A DNA stretch of 49,416 nt. Source: Deltaproteobacteria bacterium (GTDB lineage: Bacteria > JAEEML01). The translations under genes and the position numbers were made by a program. Positions 8,483 to 18,584 of the stretch are shown one piece after another. Each line of letters begins with the position of its first letter. Position 1 is the stretch's first letter. The stretch covers positions 1 through 49,416 of the forward strand of contig JAEEML010000004.1 of assembly GCA_016283195.1 (NCBI GenBank). The letters run 5' to 3'. Below the pieces are notes generated by a model, which ran no database searches, had not been told where the DNA came from, and was given only the letters and a program-made list of their open reading frames with translations.

Positions 8483-9853
8483 ATGGTGGATTTTATCAAA
8501 AATCAGCAGAAATGCGGGAGAGAAGAGCAATTTTATTGGAACACTTTTGAGCCGCAAGCGAGCCGGCCATCAGTAGCAAAAACGGCAGAAAAAGAGATAG
8601 GCACTAAGACGGCCGATAAGTCTATGCCGGCTAAAGAAGTTGACACTATGCAAAGAGTGCGCGGGCAAAATAAGAAGACAAGGCATAGCGGATTAACCAG
8701 AAAATATATCCCTACCATTAATAGCCTGGCTAGAGCCTCCAAAGCGGCCGCGCCCGATTTAAGCGAGCTGCAAAGTCAGCTAAAGACTAAGCTTTCGGAG
8801 AATGATTATGCGGCTATATGCCAGAGTATTAGCCTTTTTCCTAAAGAAGAACAAGTAGAAATACTTAATAAAATTAATGAATTAAGTAAAAATTGCGGAG
8901 ATGTTGGGGAGAATATAAATTTTTTTGTTAAGGTTAAAAAATGCGAAAAAATAAGCCAAATTCTCCGCCATGAACTTGGCAAATTAGATGAAAGAAATTT
9001 AATGTTTTATTTGGATAAAGGGCCGCATTTTACCGCAGAAGCAGTTAAAGATATTTTTAAAAAACAAAATAATATAGCTTATTTTGCCGGCCTTGATGAA
9101 GCTGTTTTAAATACACTTACCGGTGAAGTGCTCAGCGATATAACAGGCAAAGAGGCGGCAGATATTCAGGTTGCCAATATGGTGAGCGGCATCAAAATGG
9201 CTCTTGCGGCTAGGATTACCGATAAAGTTTTAAAACAAAATGCGGAGCTTGAGAAAAATAGCGGCACTTACGGAGCGGCGCTTGATCCCAAAATATTGGT
9301 GCTGGCTCCTCTGGAAACGGCGCTGGTTTTGGAAAATCTCGGTGCTAGCCCCGGCGACGTGCTGGTAAATTCGGTGGTAGAGGCCTATAAAGAGCGCGAA
9401 GGGCTTGATTTAGCACTAAAACTTTATAGCAACTTGTTGGCTAATATTACCACCGCTTACATGAATACGGCACTTAAAAGCGGCAAAGCACTGGTAAATA
9501 ACGGCAAAAAAGCTATGGCTTTCGGCACAACGTTTTTAAAAAATTTAAGGAGCGGCACTCAGGAAAAACCAGCCGATGAGCTTTCAAATATTTGCCTCAA
9601 AACGCTTACCGATACCATCAAAGGCACATTTATTCCCGGGGCAACTGCGGTAACCGGCTTGTTAGAAAGTTTTATGCAAAGGGAAGTCGCCGAAAATACT
9701 GCTGAAATAAACATTAAAAATGAGCTGGAAAAAGCGCAGGCCGATGTTAATTTAATTAAATCCGTTATCAATTTGAGCAGCTTTTTTGTGAGTGTCGGCA
9801 AAGAAAAAATAAGTGCCAAAATGAGCGATAAGATTGATTTTACAGCAAATTAA
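8483..9853 (+). CDS. Hypothetical helical protein, no signal peptide
   Basis: I do not recognise this 456-residue protein. It has a strong ribosome-binding site (aaaggag, 8 bp before the ATG). The first ~90 residues are polar and low in complexity, with many Lys, Ala and Thr, so probably disordered. The rest is predicted helical, with amphipathic stretches such as 'SELQSQLKTKLSENDYAAIC'. There is no lipobox, transmembrane helix or obvious catalytic motif. It lies 61 bp after the Cys-rich lipoprotein and may share its transcript, and it converges on the gene at 9865-10818 with 11 bp between the stops. A cytoplasmic or secretion-system substrate role are both possible; nothing in the sequence decides. 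Confidence 0.7.
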   Translation: MVDFIKNQQKCGREEQFYWNTFEPQASRPSVAKTAEKEIGTKTADKSMPAKEVDTMQRVRGQNKKTRHSGLTRKYIPTINSLARASKAAAPDLSELQSQLKTKLSENDYAAICQSISLFPKEEQVEILNKINELSKNCGDVGENINFFVKVKKCEKISQILRHELGKLDERNLMFYLDKGPHFTAEAVKDIFKKQNNIAYFAGLDEAVLNTLTGEVLSDITGKEAADIQVANMVSGIKMALAARITDKVLKQNAELEKNSGTYGAALDPKILVLAPLETALVLENLGASPGDVLVNSVVEAYKEREGLDLALKLYSNLLANITTAYMNTALKSGKALVNNGKKAMAFGTTFLKNLRSGTQEKPADELSNICLKTLTDTIKGTFIPGATAVTGLLESFMQREVAENTAEINIKNELEKAQADVNLIKSVINLSSFFVSVGKEKISAKMSDKIDFTAN

Positions 9854-9864
9854 GTTAAATCAAA

Positions 9865-10818
9865 TTAAGCGATTTTATTAACTGTATTAATGGCTTTGCC
9901 TTCATCGCGGAAGATTTTCAGCATGCGGATGACCTCTTCGGCCACGGCATCCTGGGCCTGATCGGTGGAAGCGCCGATATGGTGTGTGCCATAGACGCCG
10001 GGGAGAGAGAAAATTTCATGGCTATAAGCGCCCTCTTTATCTTTCGGCTCATTGGGCGGCACATCCATAGCTACTCTTAGGCCGTCTTCTTTTACCGCTT
10101 TCATCACGGCGTCGATATCAAAGAGCTCAGCGCGGGCGGCGTTAATAATGAGAGCGCCCTTTTTCATTTTGCTCAAAAATTCGCTATTTACCATTTTTTC
10201 CGTTTCGGGGATGGCCGGAGCGTGCAAGGAGATGATATCGGCATTTTTGATGACATCATCCTGGCTCATCATCTCGGCGCCGAACTCAGCACCTTTTTCT
10301 TTGGAAACAAAGGGGTCTGAAGCGATGATTCTCATGCCAAAAGCTTTAGCCCGGGCGGCCACTTCTTTGCCGATGGCGCCAAAGCCGATGAGGCCGAGCG
10401 TTTGCCCTTTAAGGCCGGCTGCTTTTGAGTAGCCCTTTTTGTTCCACTTGCCGGCTCTAAGATCGGCCACGTTATCGGGAATGTGGCGATCCATAGCCAA
10501 AATGAGGCCCATGGTGAGCTCGGCCACAGCTACCGAGTTTTTGCCCGGAGTATTGGCCACATGAATACCTTTGGCTGTAGCTTCTTTGACATCTATGGTG
10601 TTGGTACCGCTGCCGGCACGGATAATCATTTTGAGGGCGTCGCCGCTATCTATCACAGCTGCCGGTACTTTGGTGCTGCGCACAACGAGCACATCAAAGC
10701 CCTTAACCGCCGCATCGAGGCCGTCTTTCAAAGTTGGGCGATAATCCACATCAAAGCCCGCTTCTTTCATTTCGGCAATGCGCTTATCCGGAAACTTGTC
10801 AACCACCAGTACCTTCAT
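9865..10818 (-). CDS. D-2-hydroxyacid dehydrogenase, phosphoglycerate dehydrogenase-like
   Basis: The start is set at the ATG 10816-10818, preceded by 'aaaggag'. A longer frame to 10878 adds 20 residues unlike the family. The 317-residue protein begins MKVLVVDKFPDKRI and has the NAD-binding fold of SerA-type enzymes: 'GLIGFGAIGKEVAARAKAFGM' region (GxGxxG) with a downstream Asp ('IIASDPF'). It also has the substrate-binding 'VRAGSGTNTID'-like stretch (IIRAGSGTNT), the catalytic Arg segment 'NAARAELFD' and the His 'GTHHIGAST'. It lacks a C-terminal ACT domain, as in short PGDHs. The likely reaction is oxidation of 3-phosphoglycerate at the first step of serine synthesis, but other 2-hydroxyacids are possible. 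It is a single-gene unit, divergent from the CHAT gene. Confidence 0.85.
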   Translation of the reverse strand: MKVLVVDKFPDKRIAEMKEAGFDVDYRPTLKDGLDAAVKGFDVLVVRSTKVPAAVIDSGDALKMIIRAGSGTNTIDVKEATAKGIHVANTPGKNSVAVAELTMGLILAMDRHIPDNVADLRAGKWNKKGYSKAAGLKGQTLGLIGFGAIGKEVAARAKAFGMRIIASDPFVSKEKGAEFGAEMMSQDDVIKNADIISLHAPAIPETEKMVNSEFLSKMKKGALIINAARAELFDIDAVMKAVKEDGLRVAMDVPPNEPKDKEGAYSHEIFSLPGVYGTHHIGASTDQAQDAVAEEVIRMLKIFRDEGKAINTVNKIA

Positions 10819-10954
10819 TTCTTTTGCTCCTTTTAAAAGCTGCACCGTGCAGCATATCGGCCCATAAGAGTGGCGCATAAGGCGGGATAAGTCAACCGGA
10901 ATAGCCGTTTTTTGCGTTTTTAAAGTAAAAAAGAGTTTCAGCGCATTATAGAGT

Positions 10955-10982
10955 TTGGACTAAGCTGCCGATATGCTATAGA
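10955..10982 (+). promoter_or_regulatory. Candidate promoter of the CHAT lipoprotein gene
   Basis: TTGGAC (10955-10960), a 16-bp spacer and TATAGA (10977-10982) lie 27 bp before the chosen start at 11009. This leaves room for the Shine-Dalgarno 'gggag' at 10998-11002. Confidence 0.45.
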
Positions 10983-11008
10983 ATATGTGGTTTTTTTGGG
11001 AGCCTGAC

Positions 11009-14000
11009 ATGGGTAAAAGAAGCACCTTTTTAATTATATTAGTATTCTCAATTTGTCTTGCCGGCTGCGGCCCCAAAGAATTTATGGGCTTAAAGGCCAG
11101 CGATCTTTTTCCCGAGCTAAGTAATGCTCCGGGGACTTTCAGAGAACCTGTGACCGTTTTGAGTACGCCGGCCAATGAACTCTCGGCCGTTGTTTCGCCG
11201 CTTGGCGACTCACTGCTTTATGTCTCCGATGAGCAGGGCAATACTAATATTTATCTGAGCCCCATTCGCGGCAATGGTTATACACAGCTCACAACCCAGA
11301 GCGCTGATGATTTGGAACCGGCCTTTTCGCCGGATGGCGCGCTTATTGCCTATGTTTCCATGGAAGAGGATTCCAAAGGCGATATTTGGCTGATGAAAGC
11401 TAACGGCAAACGCAAAAAACGGCTCACTTTTCGTGAAACCGCCGACAGAACGCCTATTTTTTCTCCCGATGGCCGCTATATTTATTATGTAGGGCGGCGC
11501 GGTGTAAAAGATATTGCTACTATTTATCGCGTGCCGGTTAAGGGCGGCAAAAGCGAAGATTTAGGCCCCGGTTTCGACCCGGCTCCTCTCTATGACGGCC
11601 AATATTTAATTCATACCGTTTTTGATGAAAATCACCATCCGCGCCTGGCTGTGCGAAATTTGCAACATGGCGATAAAAAAAGCACTTATTTGACTAAAGG
11701 CGATTATTTGGAAGGCTTTCCCCGTGTTTTTAGCGGCCAAAAATATCACCACCTGGTATTTAGTCGTTTTTGCGACGACACCAACGGCGACGGCCTGGTT
11801 GACGGTGACGACCGCCCCAGCCTCTGGCGCCTTGATATAACCATTACCGATAGCGGCCTTAAATATGGCGAGCCCTTTCCGCTCACTACCGGGCAAACAG
11901 CGGAAATATTTGGTTTTATTAGCGGAAATGTGCTCTTTTTTACGGCAACTGATAACGACCACGAAATAAAAGCGCTGCCGATAGACGGCGTTATTTCCCG
12001 CGAAGTAAACGACGAGACCATCTATGCTCTGGCCCTGGCCAGCCATAAGCCAGTGGTGCGGCGCACGCTTTTGCGCTACTTGGTGAGCCGTGGCGGAGTG
12101 CCGGCCGGCCGCGCCCGCTACGAACTTGCTAAAGAGCTTTCGGAAAATGAAGAATACGATATGGCCCTTAAAGTCCTGAGAGCGGCCATTGACTCAGCTC
12201 ATGATGAGCCGGATTTTGAAAAAGTGCTCATTTTGGAAGAATACCGCATTACGGTTTTTAAAGAGGAAAAAGAGCTAAGTGGCGGTAAAGTGCATAGCTA
12301 TTTAAAGGATAGACTCGAGAATCTGCCCAATATTCATCAGGAGAGCCCGGAGGATTCCCTGGCTGTTGCGGCCCGCTATGCCACTATAAAAGCCGAGCTT
12401 TCATATAAAGTTGGTGAGCGCTCTAATCTGGTGAAAAATTTAGAAAATCTTTTAGCTAAGAAGGATGTTCCGCTGGAAGATGTGGCGCGGGCCAGGCGCG
12501 TTTTGAGTAACTTGGCTCTCTCTTTGGGGCGCTTGGATGAAGTTAAAAATCTGGAATTTAATGTTTTGCGCCTTAATGCCCAGCTGGATTATCATAAAAA
12601 TAAAGCGGTTAATGTGCTTTTAAATAATATGCCGGCTGCTGAAACTCCGGCCGATTATTTGCAAAATTTGGCCGACGGTGCCAGCGATATTCCCCTTTTG
12701 GCTACCAGCGCGCGTTTAAAACTGGCTGATTATTACAAAGAACGCACCTTTATGGCTTTAGCTGCTGCCGAATATGAAAAAATACTCACGGCTTATCCGG
12801 CCGAAAAGGCCGAAGCGGTAACAGCCCTGCGTGAACTGGCCAAAATGGCCGAAGATAGCGGCGATAGGGCGGCTGCTCTCGATTATTGGGAGCGCATTGT
12901 CAGCGATTACTCTACAGAGTGGCAGGAAGTAAAAGAGGCCAGAAGTTCCATTTCGCGCCTGGCCCTTTTAAACGCCAAAGCCGAAGAAAATAAAGGCAAT
13001 ATAAAAGCGGCGCTTGAAAATTACCGCCGCATGATAAAAGCCGATGAAAACTCCATTATTGCCCATAGACACTTAATAGCCCTCTCGGCAAAGCTGGGTA
13101 CCATAAACGAAACTATTGCCTCTTACCGGGCAGAGGTGGCCAAAAATCCCGATAAAGCCGCCTATGTCTATGGTCTTGGCCTGGCCTTAACCTGGCAAAT
13201 TCCTTTAAAAATCGACGAAGCTGAAAAGTATGTGAAAAAGGCCAAAGCACTGGATCCGCGCCTGGCTGAGGCCTATTTGACTCTGGGCTGGATAGAGGAG
13301 CAGCGCTACAATAAAGATCCCTTTGGCGACCATTTGGAAAAGGCGGTTGACCATTATATGACAGCCCTAAATGAAGGGGCGCTGAGTGAAACCGTAGCCG
13401 ATGCCAAACAAAATATCGGCAATGCCTTTTTTCTCATGGGTAAAGATGATTTGGCTTTTAGTAATTACTTAAGCCGCGAACTGGATCCCGAGCCTTTTTC
13501 CGGCATAGAAAGCGAACTTATCTTTCGTGAGCGCTTTGGGCGCGTGGCTCTCCGAAAAGAATATTTTGATGTGGCCTTAACCGAGCTTAATGACGCCGAA
13601 CGCCTAAGCCGCGATATTAATTACCCGAGGCGCGGCGAACTTTTAATGCTTTTGGGCTTTTCGGCTTATGCTCAGGAAAATTACGACAAAGCCGCCAAGT
13701 GGTATCAAAAAGCGGCCGAAACTTTTACCGCCGCCGCCCGTTACGACAAAGCGCTTACTGCCCGCCGCGCAGAGGGCTATGCTTTGGAACTGGCCGGAAA
13801 ATATCAGGAAGCCGAAGAAGTGCTCGGCGAAAGTTTGGCCATGCTGGCCCGCTATGGCGGCGCTCCCAGCCATAAATATGCGCTTTTGGAATTTGAGATG
13901 TCGCTCGAGAGCAATAATGTCACGAGAGCCCCATACGGTTTTGACGCCGCCGGCGAAGAGGAACTTTTGCGCCATAGGCTGGCTACTATTTTTGGCCGTG

Positions 14001-17000
14001 AGGGGCGTCTTGATGAAGCTCTTAACCACTATGAGCGCAAGCTGGCTCTTTTGGAGAAAGCCAAAAGTAATCGCCATGTGGCCGAAGCGGTCGATGACGA
14101 GCTCATTTATACCTATAATCAGCTTGGTGTTTTGCGCATTTTGCTAGGTGAACTCAAAGTCGGTGAGGAATTTTTCCTCAAGGCTTTTACCCTTGCCGAG
14201 CAGGAAGAATATCTCAATTTCGGCGGCAAACTGGCCGCAGCTAATAATCTCCTTAGTTTACTGCGCTACGGCCTGCCGCTATCTGCCGAACTGGAAAAAT
14301 CGCTTAACGAATTTTGGGAGAAATATCACGATAATTGCCGCCGGGAACTTCGAAAGCCTTGCAATAAATTTTTAATAAGTATGGCTAGTTATGAGCTCTC
14401 TAAGGTGGGCGGCCGGGATAGCGGAGAAATTAACGGCGGCGCTAAGATTATTGAGAAATTTATGCAAGATACCGCGCTTATTAGCCGGGCCTATAAAAGG
14501 GCCAAAGAGGTTAACGCCATAATTAATGATGCTGCTACCGAGGGCGCCGCTGTAGCGGATTACGGCGATTACAGTGCGGCCGCCGATAATATCAAAGCTC
14601 ATGGAGAGGCGCTTTCCGGCAATTTGGAAGAAGCCAGAAAAATTAGCTTAAAGAGTATTAAAACAGCTTCGGCAGCTATGAAATGGCGCCTTATTTGGGA
14701 CCGCTATTTCTGGGATACCGAAGAGCGGGCAGCACTTACTAAAGAGCTTCTTGATGAATTGCTTAAAGGCGGCCAGGCCATGGGTAGAGCCAACCTCTGG
14801 AGCCATGATTTCCGCGAAGCTCTTTCCGCTATCTTTAGTACTCTTGGTGATGAAGATGGCAAAAAACTCTTGGAACTTGCTAACTTATGGCGTTCTCTGC
14901 AATTAAAAACCACTCCTTGGGGAGGCAGCGCCGCCATAGCCGGTAAAGCGTTTAATGCGGCCGAACTGCTCCTAAAACTTAACGGCAGTGCTTATATTTT
15001 GGAGCAAAATTTGCTTGGTAAAGAGCTTTTGCTTATTGCTTACGGCGAAAATATTTTCAAATTTTATGGCGAAAAAAAGGCCGCCGAGGATTGGCTTAAC
15101 GAAAAACTTACCGCTTATGAGGGGCAGGTTTTTTATTTGGATACTTTGAGCCAAGACGGCGAAAAAACGCTGAAAAATGCTCTTATGAAGCGCGAAAATA
15201 TTTTTACTCTTTTAGCCATTAGTCCGGCGCATCTTTATAAAGCTTTAACGGCGCAAACTTTTTCTACCAGAGGACCGCTTTATATCGGAGGCGAGACAAT
15301 TAACGGCCTAAAGGGGCTAAATACTCTGGCTGGCGTGAAGGACTTAAAAGAGCAAAAAGATCAAATATTTTCGCGTGAATATGTGATTGTTGATATACCT
15401 CTTACCGTCTCTTTGGACGGCCAACCGCTTTATATTGGTGCAGATGGTAAATTAAGTGCCTATCGCCCGGCCGCCTTGCGCACACCGCTCATAATTTTTA
15501 ACCGTTTATATAAACTCGATGACCTTTGCAATACCGTGAAAAACGGCACCTATTTGGCCGGAAATATCTGCCTGCCTTTGGCGCCGGATTTTGTAAAAGC
15601 GGTTAATGAGCGGCTTGGCGCTGATGCCGATCGCCTGGCCGAAGCGCGCCTAGTGGCTGCCTCTATGGAGCAAGGAGCGGCATTGGTAGCGGTGACCAAA
15701 GAGCAAAGTTTGCCGCGCCTGGCCGGTGAGCTCGATGCCGTCACCGATGATTTAAAGAAAGAATCGCCGGGAAAAATATTAACAGAGAAAATAAATGATA
15801 AAATTAAATTAAATATTTATGGAGCTATAGGTCTTGATGGCGCCGCCGGAAAGAAGTTGGCCGAGAGCGAGTACAAAAAAGCGGCCGGCGAGGGTAGTAA
15901 ATATTATAAAAATAAAATTTGGGCTGCTGCCACCGAGCCCTTTATCGAAGCTACCGCCGCTTTGGATTATCAGGGAAAATCATCAGCCAGTGTGCGCAAC
16001 TTGCTCTCTCAGGTTTATGGCAACCTGGGCGAAGTGGATAAGGCTATTGCCGAGCAACAGAGTGTGCTTGATGAATATATCAGAGAGAAGAAGTCGGCTA
16101 ATATTGCCACCTCCATGCGCATTTTAGGCAAACTTTATCGCGATAAAGATAACATTGTAGCCGCCGAACTGTTTGAAAAAGCGGCAAAAGAGTTTAATAA
16201 ATTAAATAAAAAAGCCGATGAAGGTGATTCTTATATTTTGGCCGGTAAAGCCTATAGTGCCGTTGGAGCTTACGATAAAGCGCTTAACGCTCACCGGCGG
16301 GCTCTGGCGATTTTTATAAAACTGGATAATAATCGCCAGTACGAAGCCAATCGCTATATAGGCATAATTTATGAAAATAATTACAGTAATTATCGCAGCG
16401 CCATGAATTCTTATAATGCTATTTACAGCGCCGCTTTGAAAAAGGGCGACGAAAAAGAGGTGCGCACCGTTTTGGTGGATTTGACGCGTGTGGCCCGCAG
16501 CCAGGGTAATTACCAAAAAGCTCTGGAACTGGCCGGCCGGGCTTTAGCCAGCTTGCCGGAAAACGAAGAAAAGGCCAAAGCGGAAATTCTTTTGGAAATG
16601 GCTAAAATTTATTGGTATCGCGGCGAATATCGCCAGGCGCTTTTAACCGATGGTGAGGTGCTTGATATAGCGCAAAAGTTAGGTAATATTTTCCTTGAGA
16701 TTCAAGCAGTTTCCCTAAAGGGACTCATTGCCCGCAATCAAGGTGATTTAGATAATGCGGCTATCTTTTTGGAGCAGGCGCTCAATATGGCCGAGCGCAC
16801 CGGCCGCCAAGGCGAGGTGGCCAATCAGCTCAATAATCTGGGGATTGTTTACCGCGAACAAGGCAATATCAAGGAGGCTATAGAGACTTTTAATCACGCC
16901 TTGGCACTTGATGAAAAAATGAATAATAAAGAAGGCATAGCTTTTGATAAGCGTAATCTTGGCGTAGCGCAAACCGAGGCCGGTGATTTAAAAAATGCCG

Positions 17001-18580
17001 AAGAGAACCTTTTGGCTTCTTTAAAAGTCAGCCAAAGAATTAGTAGTAAATTCAACGAACTTGAGTGCAGATACGCTCTCGGCCAGCTCTATGAAAAGCA
17101 AGGTGATAATAAAAGTGCCAGAGAGTATTACCAAAGTGCCAGTACCTTGGGGCAAAAGATTTCTGTGGCCGATGTAGAATGGCGCGCCCTCTATGCTCAG
17201 GCATTGCTTGATATTGGGGCCCAAAAAACAGCTGCCGCGCGGGAAGAACTATTGCAAGCGGTGACAATAGTGGAAGGTATTGGGCGTAGCGGCGGCAAAG
17301 AGCGCACTCCGACGCGCGAAGAGCTCTATGGTACTTTGGTGGCTCTCTTGCTGGAAGAGGGGGAAGCTGCCCTGGGCCTGGAATTTTTTGAGCGCTATAA
17401 AGAGCGCAGTTATCTTGATTTTGTCAGCGGGCGCGATATCGGTTTGCAAAAAGAGGAAGGTTATGCAATTTGGGAAGAAATAGAAGGGCTTTCCGCCGGT
17501 GACCAGAATAGCGATACTAATCCTGCGGAAATCGCTACCCGCAAAAATGAGCTGAAAAACGAACTACTGGCTAAAAATTATCGCCTGGCGGCCAATCTTT
17601 TTGTCGATGGCTCCTCACTGGATTTAGGAGCTCTCACCTGGCCGGAAAAGAGCGCCTTCTTGGCTGCCTTTTTAACGCCCCAGGGCGTAGCTCTCTGGTG
17701 GTGGGATAAAAGCGGCGGCCTTACGGCGCGTCTCATTAAAACCGATATGAAAAAATTCCGTACCACTATTAATAATATACCGAAATTACTAAATAATTTT
17801 GTGCCAATGGAAGAAGAGCTCACGCAAATAAGCGAAATTATTCTGGCTCCCTTTGCCGCCAAATTGCCGGAAGTAAAATCTTTGGCCTTTGTGCTTGAGG
17901 GGCCGCTGGCCGCTCTGCCGGTGGCCGCTCTTAGTTATAAGGGCAAAAGCCTTTTAAAACGTGATATTGCTACTTGGCTGGTGCCTTCTCTTAAGCTGGC
18001 GGTGAAGGAAAGCGCGGCTTTGGCGGTGCCAAGTGTTCTTTTGCTGGCCGGAAGCGGCCCGGAGGTTACACCCTATGCTAAGCTTGAGATTAAAGCCATA
18101 GCGGCAGAGCACAAAAAACTAAGTGAGCAGCTAAACGGCTTTGAGCCCAAAAGGCAGGGCATAGCGCGCGGCAATGTTCTCCATTTGGCCGGCCACACTG
18201 TGGTTGACAGCCAGGACCCTCTGGCCACCATTATTCGCATAGATGATAAAAATAGCCTTACATTACAGGAGCTTTTACAAAATGGCCATTTGCCGCCGCT
18301 TTTGGTGCTGAGCTCCTGCGCTACCGCTGCAGGCGGTGAGGGGCCCTGGCTAAATATTCGCAAAGCCTTTTTACTGGCCGGCAGCAAAACTGTAGTGGCC
18401 AGCAATTCGCGTGTTTCTGATTTAAGTACTGGACTTTTAATGAAATATTTTTATCGCCACTGGCTAAAGGATGGTGAGCCGATGCTTTTAGCCTGGCATG
18501 AAGCCCAAAAACAGGTAGCGGAAAAATATCGCCACCCGGCCCACTGGGCCTCTTTTAACCTCGCCGGCCGGCCGGAATAA
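11009..18580 (+). CDS. Giant lipoprotein: PD40 beta-propeller, TPR array and C-terminal CHAT protease domain
   Basis: The ATG at 11009 is preferred to 10985 because it follows 'gggag' and starts a clean lipoprotein signal (lipobox LAGC). The 2523-residue product has three parts. Residues ~40-330 are TolB-like PD40 propeller blades ('EPAFSPDGALIAYVS', 'TPIFSPDGRYIYYVG'). Residues ~350-2100 hold many tetratricopeptide repeats ('AEYEKILTAYPAEKAEAV', 'NNLGIVYREQGNIKEAIE'). Residues ~2180-2523 form a CHAT (caspase HetF-associated with TPRs) peptidase with the His of 'LHLAGH' (~2396) and the Cys of 'LVLSSCAT' (~2437) as the putative dyad. CHAT domains are separase/caspase-like proteases usually switched by partner proteins. 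The signal peptide places this one outside the cytoplasm, which is unusual. folP follows after 4 bp, so they are probably co-transcribed. Confidence 0.9.
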   Translation: MGKRSTFLIILVFSICLAGCGPKEFMGLKASDLFPELSNAPGTFREPVTVLSTPANELSAVVSPLGDSLLYVSDEQGNTNIYLSPIRGNGYTQLTTQSADDLEPAFSPDGALIAYVSMEEDSKGDIWLMKANGKRKKRLTFRETADRTPIFSPDGRYIYYVGRRGVKDIATIYRVPVKGGKSEDLGPGFDPAPLYDGQYLIHTVFDENHHPRLAVRNLQHGDKKSTYLTKGDYLEGFPRVFSGQKYHHLVFSRFCDDTNGDGLVDGDDRPSLWRLDITITDSGLKYGEPFPLTTGQTAEIFGFISGNVLFFTATDNDHEIKALPIDGVISREVNDETIYALALASHKPVVRRTLLRYLVSRGGVPAGRARYELAKELSENEEYDMALKVLRAAIDSAHDEPDFEKVLILEEYRITVFKEEKELSGGKVHSYLKDRLENLPNIHQESPEDSLAVAARYATIKAELSYKVGERSNLVKNLENLLAKKDVPLEDVARARRVLSNLALSLGRLDEVKNLEFNVLRLNAQLDYHKNKAVNVLLNNMPAAETPADYLQNLADGASDIPLLATSARLKLADYYKERTFMALAAAEYEKILTAYPAEKAEAVTALRELAKMAEDSGDRAAALDYWERIVSDYSTEWQEVKEARSSISRLALLNAKAEENKGNIKAALENYRRMIKADENSIIAHRHLIALSAKLGTINETIASYRAEVAKNPDKAAYVYGLGLALTWQIPLKIDEAEKYVKKAKALDPRLAEAYLTLGWIEEQRYNKDPFGDHLEKAVDHYMTALNEGALSETVADAKQNIGNAFFLMGKDDLAFSNYLSRELDPEPFSGIESELIFRERFGRVALRKEYFDVALTELNDAERLSRDINYPRRGELLMLLGFSAYAQENYDKAAKWYQKAAETFTAAARYDKALTARRAEGYALELAGKYQEAEEVLGESLAMLARYGGAPSHKYALLEFEMSLESNNVTRAPYGFDAAGEEELLRHRLATIFGREGRLDEALNHYERKLALLEKAKSNRHVAEAVDDELIYTYNQLGVLRILLGELKVGEEFFLKAFTLAEQEEYLNFGGKLAAANNLLSLLRYGLPLSAELEKSLNEFWEKYHDNCRRELRKPCNKFLISMASYELSKVGGRDSGEINGGAKIIEKFMQDTALISRAYKRAKEVNAIINDAATEGAAVADYGDYSAAADNIKAHGEALSGNLEEARKISLKSIKTASAAMKWRLIWDRYFWDTEERAALTKELLDELLKGGQAMGRANLWSHDFREALSAIFSTLGDEDGKKLLELANLWRSLQLKTTPWGGSAAIAGKAFNAAELLLKLNGSAYILEQNLLGKELLLIAYGENIFKFYGEKKAAEDWLNEKLTAYEGQVFYLDTLSQDGEKTLKNALMKRENIFTLLAISPAHLYKALTAQTFSTRGPLYIGGETINGLKGLNTLAGVKDLKEQKDQIFSREYVIVDIPLTVSLDGQPLYIGADGKLSAYRPAALRTPLIIFNRLYKLDDLCNTVKNGTYLAGNICLPLAPDFVKAVNERLGADADRLAEARLVAASMEQGAALVAVTKEQSLPRLAGELDAVTDDLKKESPGKILTEKINDKIKLNIYGAIGLDGAAGKKLAESEYKKAAGEGSKYYKNKIWAAATEPFIEATAALDYQGKSSASVRNLLSQVYGNLGEVDKAIAEQQSVLDEYIREKKSANIATSMRILGKLYRDKDNIVAAELFEKAAKEFNKLNKKADEGDSYILAGKAYSAVGAYDKALNAHRRALAIFIKLDNNRQYEANRYIGIIYENNYSNYRSAMNSYNAIYSAALKKGDEKEVRTVLVDLTRVARSQGNYQKALELAGRALASLPENEEKAKAEILLEMAKIYWYRGEYRQALLTDGEVLDIAQKLGNIFLEIQAVSLKGLIARNQGDLDNAAIFLEQALNMAERTGRQGEVANQLNNLGIVYREQGNIKEAIETFNHALALDEKMNNKEGIAFDKRNLGVAQTEAGDLKNAEENLLASLKVSQRISSKFNELECRYALGQLYEKQGDNKSAREYYQSASTLGQKISVADVEWRALYAQALLDIGAQKTAAAREELLQAVTIVEGIGRSGGKERTPTREELYGTLVALLLEEGEAALGLEFFERYKERSYLDFVSGRDIGLQKEEGYAIWEEIEGLSAGDQNSDTNPAEIATRKNELKNELLAKNYRLAANLFVDGSSLDLGALTWPEKSAFLAAFLTPQGVALWWWDKSGGLTARLIKTDMKKFRTTINNIPKLLNNFVPMEEELTQISEIILAPFAAKLPEVKSLAFVLEGPLAALPVAALSYKGKSLLKRDIATWLVPSLKLAVKESAALAVPSVLLLAGSGPEVTPYAKLEIKAIAAEHKKLSEQLNGFEPKRQGIARGNVLHLAGHTVVDSQDPLATIIRIDDKNSLTLQELLQNGHLPPLLVLSSCATAAGGEGPWLNIRKAFLLAGSKTVVASNSRVSDLSTGLLMKYFYRHWLKDGEPMLLAWHEAQKQVAEKYRHPAHWASFNLAGRPE

Positions 18581-18584
18581 GTCG

